In this document: one piece after another, positions 1-5,995 of the stretch
Layout: each line of letters starts with the position of its first letter
How positions within the stretch are numbered: the stretch's first letter is position 1
Assembly (NCBI GenBank): GCA_910588415.1
Contig: CAJUPK010000101.1
Location: forward strand, 1-9,350
Source of the DNA: an uncultured Oscillospiraceae bacterium
GTDB taxonomy: Bacteria; Bacillota; Clostridia; Oscillospirales; Acutalibacteraceae
Reading direction: 5' to 3'
Length of the DNA stretch: 9,350 nt
Notes under the pieces: model-generated
Database searches by the model: none
What the model saw: only the letters and a program-made list of their open reading frames with translations
What the model was told of the DNA's origin: nothing
Program-made: the position numbers and the translations under genes

Positions 1-46
1 GGGGTGTTCCGCATATACCTACTAGTGACAATTATTTTCGCCGTAA

Positions 47-421
47 TCAGCCACCCCTATTCTGCCACTCATCGGCATCTTCGAAGGTCAGAATCCCATT
101 TGTCCGCGCTACCTCTTGCGCAACATTGAGCCTTAAATTCTCCAGAGAATCATCGAGAATCTCATTAACCGCCGCGGTGATGTTACTGATAATCCCCATC
201 TCCACCGCCAGCTTGAACAGCATTTCGCAAACATCTTTGCCGAGGGAACGCGCCTCACTCTTGATTGCTCTCGCTAACATGGGAGCCAAGTAATTGATGC
301 TTTTCTGCTGCCAGAGGTACCCGATGTAGAACTCAACCGCCTTGCAAACGAAGTCACCCTTTGAGGTAGCATTCGCCTCTGCCAGCATTTCCTCTATCTC
401 CGCGACCATCGAGGGCCGCAT
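47..421 (-). CDS. Small mobile-element accessory protein, start region apparently frameshifted
   Basis: The 124-residue frame reads MRPSMVAEIEEMLAEANATSKGDFV and continues to a TGA at 49-47. It resembles small proteins of clostridial conjugative or mobilisable elements, which begin with a short basic ribbon-like stretch followed by a helical 'sets up and stays in an element' domain; I do not know their function. The ATG at 421 directly follows an in-frame TAG and has no Shine-Dalgarno sequence. A good site, AAAGGAG at 467-461, sits 5 nt before a TTG at 455, which starts a frame reading MSEKKQKICV. That frame is one nucleotide out of register with the main body and stops after 33 codons. Because the in-frame TAG abuts the ATG, the shift must fall in the CTAG at 425-422. 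I infer that the intact gene began at 455 and now carries a 1-nt indel. Alternatives are a sequencing error or leaderless-like initiation at 421. Confidence 0.5.
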   Translation of the reverse strand: MRPSMVAEIEEMLAEANATSKGDFVCKAVEFYIGYLWQQKSINYLAPMLARAIKSEARSLGKDVCEMLFKLAVEMGIISNITAAVNEILDDSLENLRLNVAQEVARTNGILTFEDADEWQNRGG

Positions 422-470
422 CTAGTACGCATATTTTTTGCTTTTTCTCGCTCAAAAGCTCTCCTTTCTG

Positions 471-606
471 ACCGACCCCTGATTTCAGAGGCTAGTATTC
501 TCTGATTTTTCCCTACCGATGGGCTCTGCCGGCGATGTTACTCGCACGGTAGGTCTCGCCTGTCGGCTCGGTCGGTGCTTGACGGTCCCCACTGGGGACC
601 AGCACC
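471..606 (-). ncRNA. Candidate structured RNA or cis-acting leader with several helices
   Basis: No convincing gene lies between the two leftward genes (422-719), but the minus strand can form several perfect helices. Reading 5' to 3': hairpin A pairs 606-601 (GGTGCT) with 579-574, has a 4-nt bulge, then 7 bp (600-594 with 590-584) around a 3-nt loop. Helix P1 pairs 576-570 (ACCGACC) with 477-471. Inside P1 are a small GCC-GACA-GGC hairpin (567-558), stem B (553-547 with 518-512, 7 bp) and hairpin C (505-500 with 490-485, 6 bp). P1 closes about 4 nt before the AAAGGAG ribosome site of the next gene. Hairpin A and P1 share bases 574-576, so full A and full P1 exclude one another. This could be a leader that controls translation, a free-standing element RNA, or folded single-stranded DNA used in transfer. 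No known RNA family was recognised. Confidence 0.35.
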
Positions 607-719
607 CCCGCGCTTTAACCTGCTTGTCTTTTTGACCGTTTCCTATGTCCTTCTTTGCCGGATAAACTTGCAATCACTTGCATATTTGGGGAGGTTTCCG
701 TCTCCTGCGGGTACCGCCC

Positions 720-1190
720 TCACAAATCGCTACAAATACCCCAAAACGGCGTTCTGGACCTGCTCTTGTCTTTGTTCCTCGAGAGCGGCCTCAGTTCGCC
801 TAACACGGCCCTCACAGGGGCCACAAACGCCTCCCTCGATGCCTGCTCGTTGTGGTACTTGACTGCCCCCTGGATGGGGAGAATCGTAAAAATCAAATTG
901 CCATTTCTAACTCGACCATCGGCGCTCTCATACTTTGTGGGCTCTGTAAGGATGAGCGTCTTGTACTCAAACTCCCGCACATACTTCCTAATGGTGTTCT
1001 CGCTCATACCCACTGCGCGGCCAATAGTTTTGTAGCTTGGCCAGCACTGGTGCGACTTCCTGTCCTCGCAATACATGAGGTAGGCGTAGACTGCCAGCTC
1101 GCCAGTTGACAAACCTAAACTGAAAATTGCATTTGGCAGAGGAAAGAAGTTCTTTGCGCCACCGCATGATGCTCTCAGAAAATTATTCAT
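720..1190 (-). CDS. Winged helix-turn-helix protein, replication-initiator-like (HTH_36 type)
   Basis: A 156-residue protein. Residues about 16-80 run FFPLPNAIFSLGLSTGELAVYAYLMYC, then a helix-turn-helix SYKTIGRAVGMSENTIRKYV (about 52-71). This is the layout of HTH_36 domains found in RepA-like and primase-associated proteins of Firmicutes plasmids and integrative elements. The tail (about 110-156) is basic and low in conserved features. It starts at ATG 1190 with AGGAGG about 9 nt upstream, and the ATG overlaps the TGA of the excisionase-like gene in an ATGA, so the two are probably translationally coupled. A role in controlling element genes or in replication of the excised circle is inference. 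It is shorter than typical RepA_N initiators, so a regulator is at least as likely as an initiator. Confidence 0.72.
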   Translation of the reverse strand: MNNFLRASCGGAKNFFPLPNAIFSLGLSTGELAVYAYLMYCEDRKSHQCWPSYKTIGRAVGMSENTIRKYVREFEYKTLILTEPTKYESADGRVRNGNLIFTILPIQGAVKYHNEQASREAFVAPVRAVLGELRPLSRNKDKSRSRTPFWGICSDL

Positions 1191-1399
1191 ATTGCGTTAC
1201 CTCCTGTCTGACTCTCGACCCACGAGAGAAATTTTTCCTTGGGAACCACCAAGCGCGAACCGATTCTCAGCACCGGGAAGTCCTCCTGATGCAGTAACTC
1301 ATAGGCTCCAGCCATAGAGATTCCCAAGACTTCTGCCACTGTTTTTGCATTGAGAAACAGTGGCAGTTCTTCATAGCTTTTAAACTTTGATTGAACCAC
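1187..1399 (-). CDS. Excisionase-like small DNA-binding protein (HTH_17/MerR fold)
   Basis: A 70-residue protein with LFLNAKTVAEVLGISMAGAYELL followed by LRIGSRLVVPKEKFLSWVE, the standard pattern of the excisionase-family winged helix: an HTH, a wing containing R-I-G-x-R, then a helix. Small proteins of this kind bind near attachment sites and steer tyrosine integrases toward excision, or act as element regulators. An ATG at 1507 would make a longer protein of 106 residues. I chose GTG 1399 because AGGAGG (1411-1406) sits 6 nt before it and homology-like sequence starts just after; the longer version would have to be translated through the promoter. It is first in the leftward operon and overlaps the next gene by 4 nt. 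No integrase gene is visible in the window. Confidence 0.75.
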   Translation of the reverse strand: MVQSKFKSYEELPLFLNAKTVAEVLGISMAGAYELLHQEDFPVLRIGSRLVVPKEKFLSWVESQTGGNAI

Positions 1400-1421
1400 T
1401 CCGCACCTCCTAAAAAATGTC

Positions 1422-1450
1422 TTGACTTTTTGTTCAGGCTGTTGTAGACT
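1422..1450 (+). promoter_or_regulatory. Sigma-A-like promoter for the DUF6076-type gene
   Basis: TTGACT (1422-1427), a 17-nt spacer and TAGACT (1445-1450) match the sigma-A consensus at 5/6 and 4/6. The start would be near 1457, about 105 nt before ATG 1562. It lies inside the region transcribed from the opposing promoter, so each transcript would cover part of the other's leader. Confidence 0.45.
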
Positions 1451-1485
1451 AATTCTTAAACAGAGTTTGATTTGCCGACCGTCAT

Positions 1486-1514
1486 ATGGTAACACATGGC
1501 AACGCATTTGTCAA
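1486..1514 (-). promoter_or_regulatory. Sigma-A-like promoter for the leftward element operon
   Basis: On the minus strand there is TTGACA (1514-1509, perfect -35), a 17-nt spacer, and TACCAT (1491-1486, 4 of 6 for the -10). Transcription would start near 1479 and leave a leader of about 80 nt before GTG 1399. This is a pattern match, not measured. Confidence 0.55.
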
Positions 1515-1561
1515 GGACAATTTCAAAAATGTTTTTAATTTTCGAGAGGAGCGCAAATAAA

Positions 1562-2533
1562 ATGGCTGACTACCTGTTCTACACCTACTTTGAATCGGGC
1601 CGCGAGTACTTTGTCTACAAAGATTTGACGTTCGAGCGCTCGCACAAAAAAGAAAAAGACTTCCCATTTCTGGAAAGCCTTTTGCGGTTCACCTACTTGG
1701 ACATCTGGCCAATGGAAGATTTATTTAAGGAAATGGACAAGGCCCTGCTGAATTTCTATCGGGAACGCGACCGCGACTCGAAGAAAATAGTAATGAGTAC
1801 GTTGGAAAAGCTGGCCAAGGAGCATATCTATTTCGAGTTTCTACGTCTTGACTGGCAGTCACGGTTCCGCTATATGGATCATCACCCGGGCGAGGACGTG
1901 TACGAACATCTCCCACACAAGCAGCTTCGACACATCCCCAGCGACCTGGACACTCTGCAAAAACAAATTATGCGGTTGTTTGAAGACGTGCTGGACATCG
2001 ATGACAGCAAGAAGAAACCTGTACGGGAAAAGCTGCAAGCCTATCTCGACAAAGAGAAAAGCAACCCGCTCTATGCCTACCAGTTCAGACCAATTTCTAC
2101 CGTCTATGAGCGAACCAACAACGGTACTTTCGCCGAAGTGCTGCACCCAACTTCTATTTCCGACCTCGTAGAGTTCTCTCTCCGCGAGTGCGTCAAGCGG
2201 GAACAGCGTATGCGTATCTGCTCGTACTGTGGCAAATATTTTGCCATCCCCCGGCGCAATACAGCGGAGTTCTGCAATCTGACTGTTGACTCTCAGGGCA
2301 GAACCTGTCGCGAGGTTGGCGCGGTAAAGCGCTGGGCGGAGAAGAAAAACTCGGATGAGTTATTCAAAGAGTACCGCCGGGAATACAAGAAACGCTTTAA
2401 CTGGATCAAGGCGGGGAAAATTAGCCCAGGTGCGTTCTATGCTTGGAGCGCCACGGCAAAGGGTAAGCGTGACGAATGCGCTGCCGGTAAAATTTCTTTT
2501 GATGAGTTTAAAGAGTGGCTGAGTGAATTCTAA
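1562..2533 (+). CDS. DUF6076-type protein with a C-terminal four-cysteine motif
   Basis: A 323-residue protein of unknown function. The N-terminal two thirds are helical and rich in charged residues (Lys/Glu/Asp). Near the C terminus is CSYCGKYFAIPRRNTAEFC followed by a further Cys (C220, C223, C238, C249), a zinc-ribbon or treble-clef-like layout, then Arg-Glu-Val-Gly-Ala and a basic YRREYKKRF helix. I recognise this C-terminal pattern as that of DUF6076 proteins, common beside integrases and excisionases in clostridial genomes; nucleic-acid binding is inference from the zinc motif. The frame is open from 1496, but ATG 1562 is preferred: GAGGAG (1546-1551) precedes it by 10 nt and the earlier ATG at 1496 has no ribosome site. 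It is transcribed away from the excisionase-like gene and is the last element gene before the 23-bp repeat and the pst operon. Confidence 0.7.
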   Translation: MADYLFYTYFESGREYFVYKDLTFERSHKKEKDFPFLESLLRFTYLDIWPMEDLFKEMDKALLNFYRERDRDSKKIVMSTLEKLAKEHIYFEFLRLDWQSRFRYMDHHPGEDVYEHLPHKQLRHIPSDLDTLQKQIMRLFEDVLDIDDSKKKPVREKLQAYLDKEKSNPLYAYQFRPISTVYERTNNGTFAEVLHPTSISDLVEFSLRECVKREQRMRICSYCGKYFAIPRRNTAEFCNLTVDSQGRTCREVGAVKRWAEKKNSDELFKEYRREYKKRFNWIKAGKISPGAFYAWSATAKGKRDECAAGKISFDEFKEWLSEF

Positions 2534-2548
2534 TTTCTGACCGACGTA

Positions 2549-2571
2549 TTCTTTGTTTAGTGGCGCAAATT
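2549..2571 (+). repeat. 23-bp direct repeat, left copy
   Basis: It begins TTCTTTG and ends GCAAATT, and matches 9032-9054 at 22 of 23 positions in the same orientation; the one difference is T at 2561 against C at 9044. It starts 15 nt after the DUF6076-type stop codon and ends just before the Pho box. Flanking bases do not match the other copy. It could be a recombination site or the scar of the event that placed the pst-pho operon here. Confidence 0.75.
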
Positions 2572-2579
2572 ATTATGGG

Positions 2580-2636
2580 TTTTACCTGGATTTTACACAG
2601 AGCCCCTTTTGAGTTTTACAATGATCCCTTATCATT
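2580..2636 (+). promoter_or_regulatory. Pho-box-like operator and promoter of pstS
   Basis: TTTTAC occurs at 2580-2585 and 2591-2596 (11 bp apart), and TTTTACA again at 2614-2620 (23 bp further, about two turns). Gram-positive PhoP boxes are direct repeats of TT(A/T/C)ACA on an 11-bp period, so this fits. A -10-like TATCAT (2630-2635) follows the last half-site by 9 bp, as in activator-dependent Pho promoters, and no good -35 is present. AATGAT (2620-2625) and ATCATT (2631-2636) form an inverted repeat over the -10 and could be a further operator. AAAGGGG at 2651-2657 is the pstS ribosome site. Confidence 0.6.
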
Positions 2637-2665
2637 AAAGCATAAAACTGAAAGGGGAAATCAAC

Positions 2666-3472
2666 ATGAAGAAAATCATCACACTTGCATTGGCGGCCCT
2701 GACCGCCGCCGTGCTCCTCACCGGCTGCACCCAGAAAACCGCCGGGACTGTCTCCACGGACGGCTCCACCTCCATGGAGAAAGTCATCGGCGCGCTGGGA
2801 GAATCCTTCCAGGAGCAGAATGAAGGCGCCGCCTTCACCTACAACCCAACCGGCTCCGGCTCGGGCATCCAGGCCGTTATGGAGGGGCGTTGTGATATCG
2901 GCCTCTCCAGCCGGGAGCTGAAGGAGGAGGAAGCCGCCCAGGGCCTGACCGCCACGGTGCTGGCCTATGACGGCATCGCCGTGATCGTCAACCCGGAGAA
3001 TCCCGTAACAGACCTGGACACGGAGACTATCGCCAGGCTCTATACCGGGGAGATCGAGAACTGGAAGGATGTGGGCGGCAATGATGCTCCCGTGGTGCTC
3101 ATCGGCCGGGAGGCGGGCAGCGGCACCCGGGACGGCTTTGAATCCATCACCGGCACCGAGGAGAAATGCCAGTACCGCCAGGAGCTGACCTCTACCGGCG
3201 ACGTGATAACCGCCGTGGCCCAGAACCCGGACGCCATCGGCTACGCCTCTTTGGCCTCGGTGAAGGACAGCGTCCGGGCCATTAGGGTAAACGGCGTGAC
3301 TCCCACAGAAGATACCGTGAAGGACGGCAGCTATGTCATCCAGCGCCCCTTTATCCTAGTGACGAAAACCGATGCCAAGCTTTCCGAAACGGCCCAAGCC
3401 TTCTTTGACTTCGCCACCTCCACCGACGCGGCCCCGCTGATTTCCGGCGCGGGCGCGGTCCCGGCAAACTGA
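2666..3472 (+). CDS. pstS: Phosphate ABC transporter substrate-binding lipoprotein PstS
   Basis: A 268-residue extracytoplasmic protein that captures inorganic phosphate and delivers it to PstCA. It has a lipoprotein signal peptide with a short KK start, a hydrophobic stretch and lipobox LLTG-C (Cys21 is lipidated). The ligand-binding segments of the family are present: DGSTSMEK (32-39), PTGSGSGIQA (61-70), CDIGLSSR (76-83) and GREAGSGTRDGFE (147-159). The length is usual for Firmicutes PstS. It is the first gene of the operon, directly behind the Pho box, so phosphate starvation should induce it (inference). ATG 2666 has AAAGGGG 8 nt upstream. No truncation or missing motif was seen. Confidence 0.95.
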   Translation: MKKIITLALAALTAAVLLTGCTQKTAGTVSTDGSTSMEKVIGALGESFQEQNEGAAFTYNPTGSGSGIQAVMEGRCDIGLSSRELKEEEAAQGLTATVLAYDGIAVIVNPENPVTDLDTETIARLYTGEIENWKDVGGNDAPVVLIGREAGSGTRDGFESITGTEEKCQYRQELTSTGDVITAVAQNPDAIGYASLASVKDSVRAIRVNGVTPTEDTVKDGSYVIQRPFILVTKTDAKLSETAQAFFDFATSTDAAPLISGAGAVPAN

Positions 3473-3482
3473 GGGCCGCCCT
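3472..3482 (+). promoter_or_regulatory. Small hairpin covering the pstC ribosome binding site
   Basis: AGGG (3472-3475), CCG loop, CCCT (3479-3482) directly before ATG 3483. The only plausible ribosome site for pstC is GAGGG at 3471-3475, which this stem would bury. The stem is only 4 bp, so any effect would be modest; it would lower pstC relative to pstS. Confidence 0.3.
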
Positions 3483-4400
3483 ATGGAAAACATACAGACT
3501 TCCCGCGCACAGCTTAGCCGGAGACCCCGGACCCACCGGCAGCTTACAGAGCGCTTCTTCCACGGCCTGTTCCTCCTGCTTGGCCTTGTCACCGTAGGCT
3601 GTGTGCTGCGCATCACCGTCTTTCTGGTACTGTCCGGCATACCGGCCATTGGGGAGATCGGCCTGTTCGACTTCCTGCTGGGAGACACCTGGGAGTCCAC
3701 CGCCCAGGACCCCAAGTTCGGCATTTTGTCCTTCATCCTCACCAGCGTATACGGCACGGCGGGGGCCATCCTGTTCGGCGTGCCGGTGGGGTTCTTCACG
3801 GCAGTGTACCTTGCGAAGCTGGCCCCACCCAAAGTGAAGTCCGTGGTGGGGAGCGCGGTCAGCCTGCTGGCGGGCATCCCCTCGGTGGTATACGGCCTGG
3901 TGGGTATGCTGGTTCTGGTGCCGGGAATCCGAACGGTGTTCCATGTCCCAGACGGTGCAAGCCTGCTGGCGGCAATTATCGTGCTGGCGGTCATGATTCT
4001 GCCTTCTATTATAAAGGTATCAGTGACAGCGCTTGAGTCTGTTCCCCACGAATATGAGGAGGCCTCCCTGGCCCTGGGTGCCACGCCTGTAGAAACATAC
4101 TTTAAGGTAACGGCTCCCGCCGCCAAAAGCGGTATCGCGGCGGCAGTGGTGCTGGGGGTGGGCCGGGCCATCGGCGAGGCTATGGCCGTGATGATGGTCT
4201 CCGGCAACGTGCCCAACACGCCCTCCCTCTTCGGGAGCGTGCGCTTTCTCACCACGGCTGTTGCCAGCGAGATGTCCTACTCCAGCCCGGGGAGCCTGCA
4301 AAGGCAGGCGCTGTTTTCCATCGCCCTGGTGCTGTACCTGTTCATCCTGCTGATAAACGCCGCGCTGAACTTCTTCCTCAAGCGGAGCAAGGAGGGCTGA
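3483..4400 (+). CDS. pstC: Phosphate ABC transporter permease PstC
   Basis: A 305-residue inner-membrane permease; with PstA it forms the phosphate channel. A charged N terminus is followed by a first membrane segment near LFLLLGLVTVGCVLRITVFLV, then five more hydrophobic segments. The MetI-type cytoplasmic coupling loop starts at EYEEASLALGATPVETYF (from about residue 190) and leads to GIAAAVVLGVGRAIGEAMAVMM, typical of PstC. It begins 10 nt after pstS and its last codons contain the ribosome site (GGAGG) for pstA, so the operon is tightly coupled. The ATG at 3483 has only a weak, hairpin-covered ribosome site. The length is normal for the family. Confidence 0.94.
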   Translation: MENIQTSRAQLSRRPRTHRQLTERFFHGLFLLLGLVTVGCVLRITVFLVLSGIPAIGEIGLFDFLLGDTWESTAQDPKFGILSFILTSVYGTAGAILFGVPVGFFTAVYLAKLAPPKVKSVVGSAVSLLAGIPSVVYGLVGMLVLVPGIRTVFHVPDGASLLAAIIVLAVMILPSIIKVSVTALESVPHEYEEASLALGATPVETYFKVTAPAAKSGIAAAVVLGVGRAIGEAMAVMMVSGNVPNTPSLFGSVRFLTTAVASEMSYSSPGSLQRQALFSIALVLYLFILLINAALNFFLKRSKEG

Positions 4401-4401
4401 C

Positions 4402-5235
4402 ATGAGACGAAACGCATACTCCTTCGCCATGCGTGGCCTTATGGCCCTCTCCGTTGCCATAACCTGTGGCTTCGCGCTGTTTATCATCATCTATGTACTC
4501 TGCAAGGGGCTGCCCAACATCACCTGGGAGCTGCTCTCCACCAGCCCCAGCATACTGAACGACCGTATCGGCATCCTGCCGGACATTCTCAATACCCTCT
4601 ATCTTATCTTAGCGGCCCTCGCTGTTGTGCTGCCCCTGGGGGTGGGCGCGGCGGTGTACCTGACGGAATACGCGGCCAGCAAACGGCTGGTGTCCGTCAT
4701 CGAGTACGCCGCCGAGACCCTCTCGGGCATACCCTCCATCATCTACGGCTTCGTGGGTATGATGCTCTTTGCCGGGACCTTCGGAACCTCCCTGCTGGCT
4801 GGGACCCTGACCCTGGTCATCATGAACCTGCCCACTGTCATGCGCACGGCCCAGGAGAGCCTGAAGACTGTCCCACAAAGCTACCGCGAGGGGGCCTTCG
4901 GCCTGGGTGCGGGCAAGTGGCGGGTGGTGCGCACGGTGGTGCTGCCCGGGTGTGTGGACGGCGTGATAACCGGCTGCATCCTGTCCGTGGGGCGTATTCT
5001 GGGCGAGTCGGCGGCACTGCTGTTCACGGCGGGGTTTGCCCATGTGCTCAACGGCTTCTTCACCGGGCTCATGAGCTCCGGGGCCTCGCTGACGGTGGCC
5101 ATGTACGTCTACGCCAAGGACCGGGGCGAGTTTGAAACGGCCTTTGCCATCGCGGCCATTCTGCTGGTACTGACCCTGCTGGTCAACCTCTGTGCCGCCC
5201 TGGCAGGCTGGTATTTCAAGAAAAGGAGGGTGTGA
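4402..5235 (+). CDS. pstA: Phosphate ABC transporter permease PstA
   Basis: A 277-residue membrane protein, partner of PstC in the channel. Six hydrophobic segments are visible, the first at LMALSVAITCGFALFIIIYVL. The segment SGIPSIIYGFVGMM and the coupling loop SYREGAFGLGAGKWRVVRTVVLPG (from about residue 160) are hallmarks of PstA; the loop contacts PstB. GRILGESAALLFTAGF near the end matches the family. It starts one nucleotide after the pstC stop, with GGAGG in the end of pstC as its ribosome site. It ends 4 nt before pstB, and AAAGGAGG in its last codons serves pstB. The length is normal. Confidence 0.94.
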   Translation: MRRNAYSFAMRGLMALSVAITCGFALFIIIYVLCKGLPNITWELLSTSPSILNDRIGILPDILNTLYLILAALAVVLPLGVGAAVYLTEYAASKRLVSVIEYAAETLSGIPSIIYGFVGMMLFAGTFGTSLLAGTLTLVIMNLPTVMRTAQESLKTVPQSYREGAFGLGAGKWRVVRTVVLPGCVDGVITGCILSVGRILGESAALLFTAGFAHVLNGFFTGLMSSGASLTVAMYVYAKDRGEFETAFAIAAILLVLTLLVNLCAALAGWYFKKRRV

Positions 5236-5239
5236 GCCA

Positions 5240-5995
5240 ATGGAGGAAATTATCACCGCAAAAGACCTTTGTTTATGGTATAGCAGCACCCAGGCGCTGA
5301 AAAATGTGGGCATACCCATCTATGAAAAGAGCATCACCGCCTTTATCGGCCCCTCGGGCTGTGGAAAGTCCACATTTCTCAAGACTCTGAACCGCATGAA
5401 CGACCTGGTCCCCGGGGTGAAGATAACCGGCGAGCTGAGATATGGAGGCAAAAATATCTATGGGCCCAACGTGGATGTAAACGGACTTCGCCGGGAGATC
5501 GGCATGGTGTTCCAGAAGCCCAACCCTTTCCCCATGAGCATTTACGACAACATCGCCTACGGCCCCCGCACCCACGGGGTCAAAAGCCGGGCAAAGCTGG
5601 ACGATATCGTGGAGCGGTCCCTCCGGGGCGCGGCCATCTGGGACGAGGTGAAGGATAGGCTCAAAAAGAACGCCCTGGGCCTCTCCGGCGGGCAGCAGCA
5701 GAGGCTGTGCATCGCCCGGGCCCTGGCTGTGGAGCCGAAGGTGCTGCTCATGGACGAGCCCACCAGCGCCCTGGACCCCATCTCCACCGGGAAGATAGAG
5801 GAGCTGGCGTTGCAGCTCAAGGAGAAGTATACCATCGTCATGGTGACCCACAATATGCAGCAGGCGGTGCGGGTCTCGGACTACACGGCGTTCTTCCTGC
5901 TGGGGGAGCTGATTGAGTTCGGGGAGACCCAGCGGATCTTCTCCCAGCCGGAGCAGAAAAAGACCGAGGATTACATTACCGGGAGGTTTGGATGA
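5240..5995 (+). CDS. pstB: Phosphate ABC transporter ATP-binding protein PstB
   Basis: A 251-residue cytoplasmic ATPase that powers phosphate import through PstCA. All ABC motifs are intact: Walker A GPSGCGKST (37-45), Q-loop FQKPNPFP (91-98, the PstB-specific form), signature LSGGQQQR (148-155), Walker B VLLMDEP (168-174), D-loop SALD (176-179) and switch histidine H204 in VTHNM. ATG 5240 is preferred over an in-frame ATG at 5192, which lies inside pstA: AAAGGAGG (5222-5229) precedes 5240 by 10 nt, and homology starts with EEIITAKDLCLWY. The stop overlaps the phoU start in an ATGA, so translation is coupled. It is the only ATPase gene in the window. Confidence 0.96.
   Translation: MEEIITAKDLCLWYSSTQALKNVGIPIYEKSITAFIGPSGCGKSTFLKTLNRMNDLVPGVKITGELRYGGKNIYGPNVDVNGLRREIGMVFQKPNPFPMSIYDNIAYGPRTHGVKSRAKLDDIVERSLRGAAIWDEVKDRLKKNALGLSGGQQQRLCIARALAVEPKVLLMDEPTSALDPISTGKIEELALQLKEKYTIVMVTHNMQQAVRVSDYTAFFLLGELIEFGETQRIFSQPEQKKTEDYITGRFG

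Noticed and set aside
1..14. Possible start of a further leftward gene (ATG at 14-12)
   Set aside because: Only about four codons are in the window and the upstream GTAGGT is a poor ribosome site, so nothing can be supported.
485..673. Leftward 62-codon frame in the intergenic region
   Set aside because: It lies over the predicted RNA helices, has no recognisable domain and no convincing ribosome site, and is rich in Arg/Pro/Ser as expected from structured GC-rich noncoding DNA.
575..1109. Rightward frames of 85-126 codons opposite the winged-helix gene
   Set aside because: They are antisense shadows of the HTH gene and the RNA region, without ribosome sites or recognisable domains.
1212..1228. 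Perfect inverted repeat CTCTCG-ACCCA-CGAGAG
   Set aside because: It is inside the coding end of the excisionase-like gene, is not followed directly by a T-run on either strand, and contradicts operon continuity as a leftward terminator. Probably chance, though an operator cannot be excluded.
1400..1507. N-terminal extension of the excisionase-like protein to ATG 1507
   Set aside because: The ATG lies between the -35 and -10 of the operon's promoter, upstream of the predicted transcript start, and GTG 1399 has a near-perfect ribosome site.
465..2545. 12-bp repeat TTTCTGACCGAC at 465-476 and 2534-2545
   Set aside because: In about 9.3 kb one or more identical 12-mers are expected by chance (roughly two to three pairs), so this carries no weight, unlike the 23-bp repeat.
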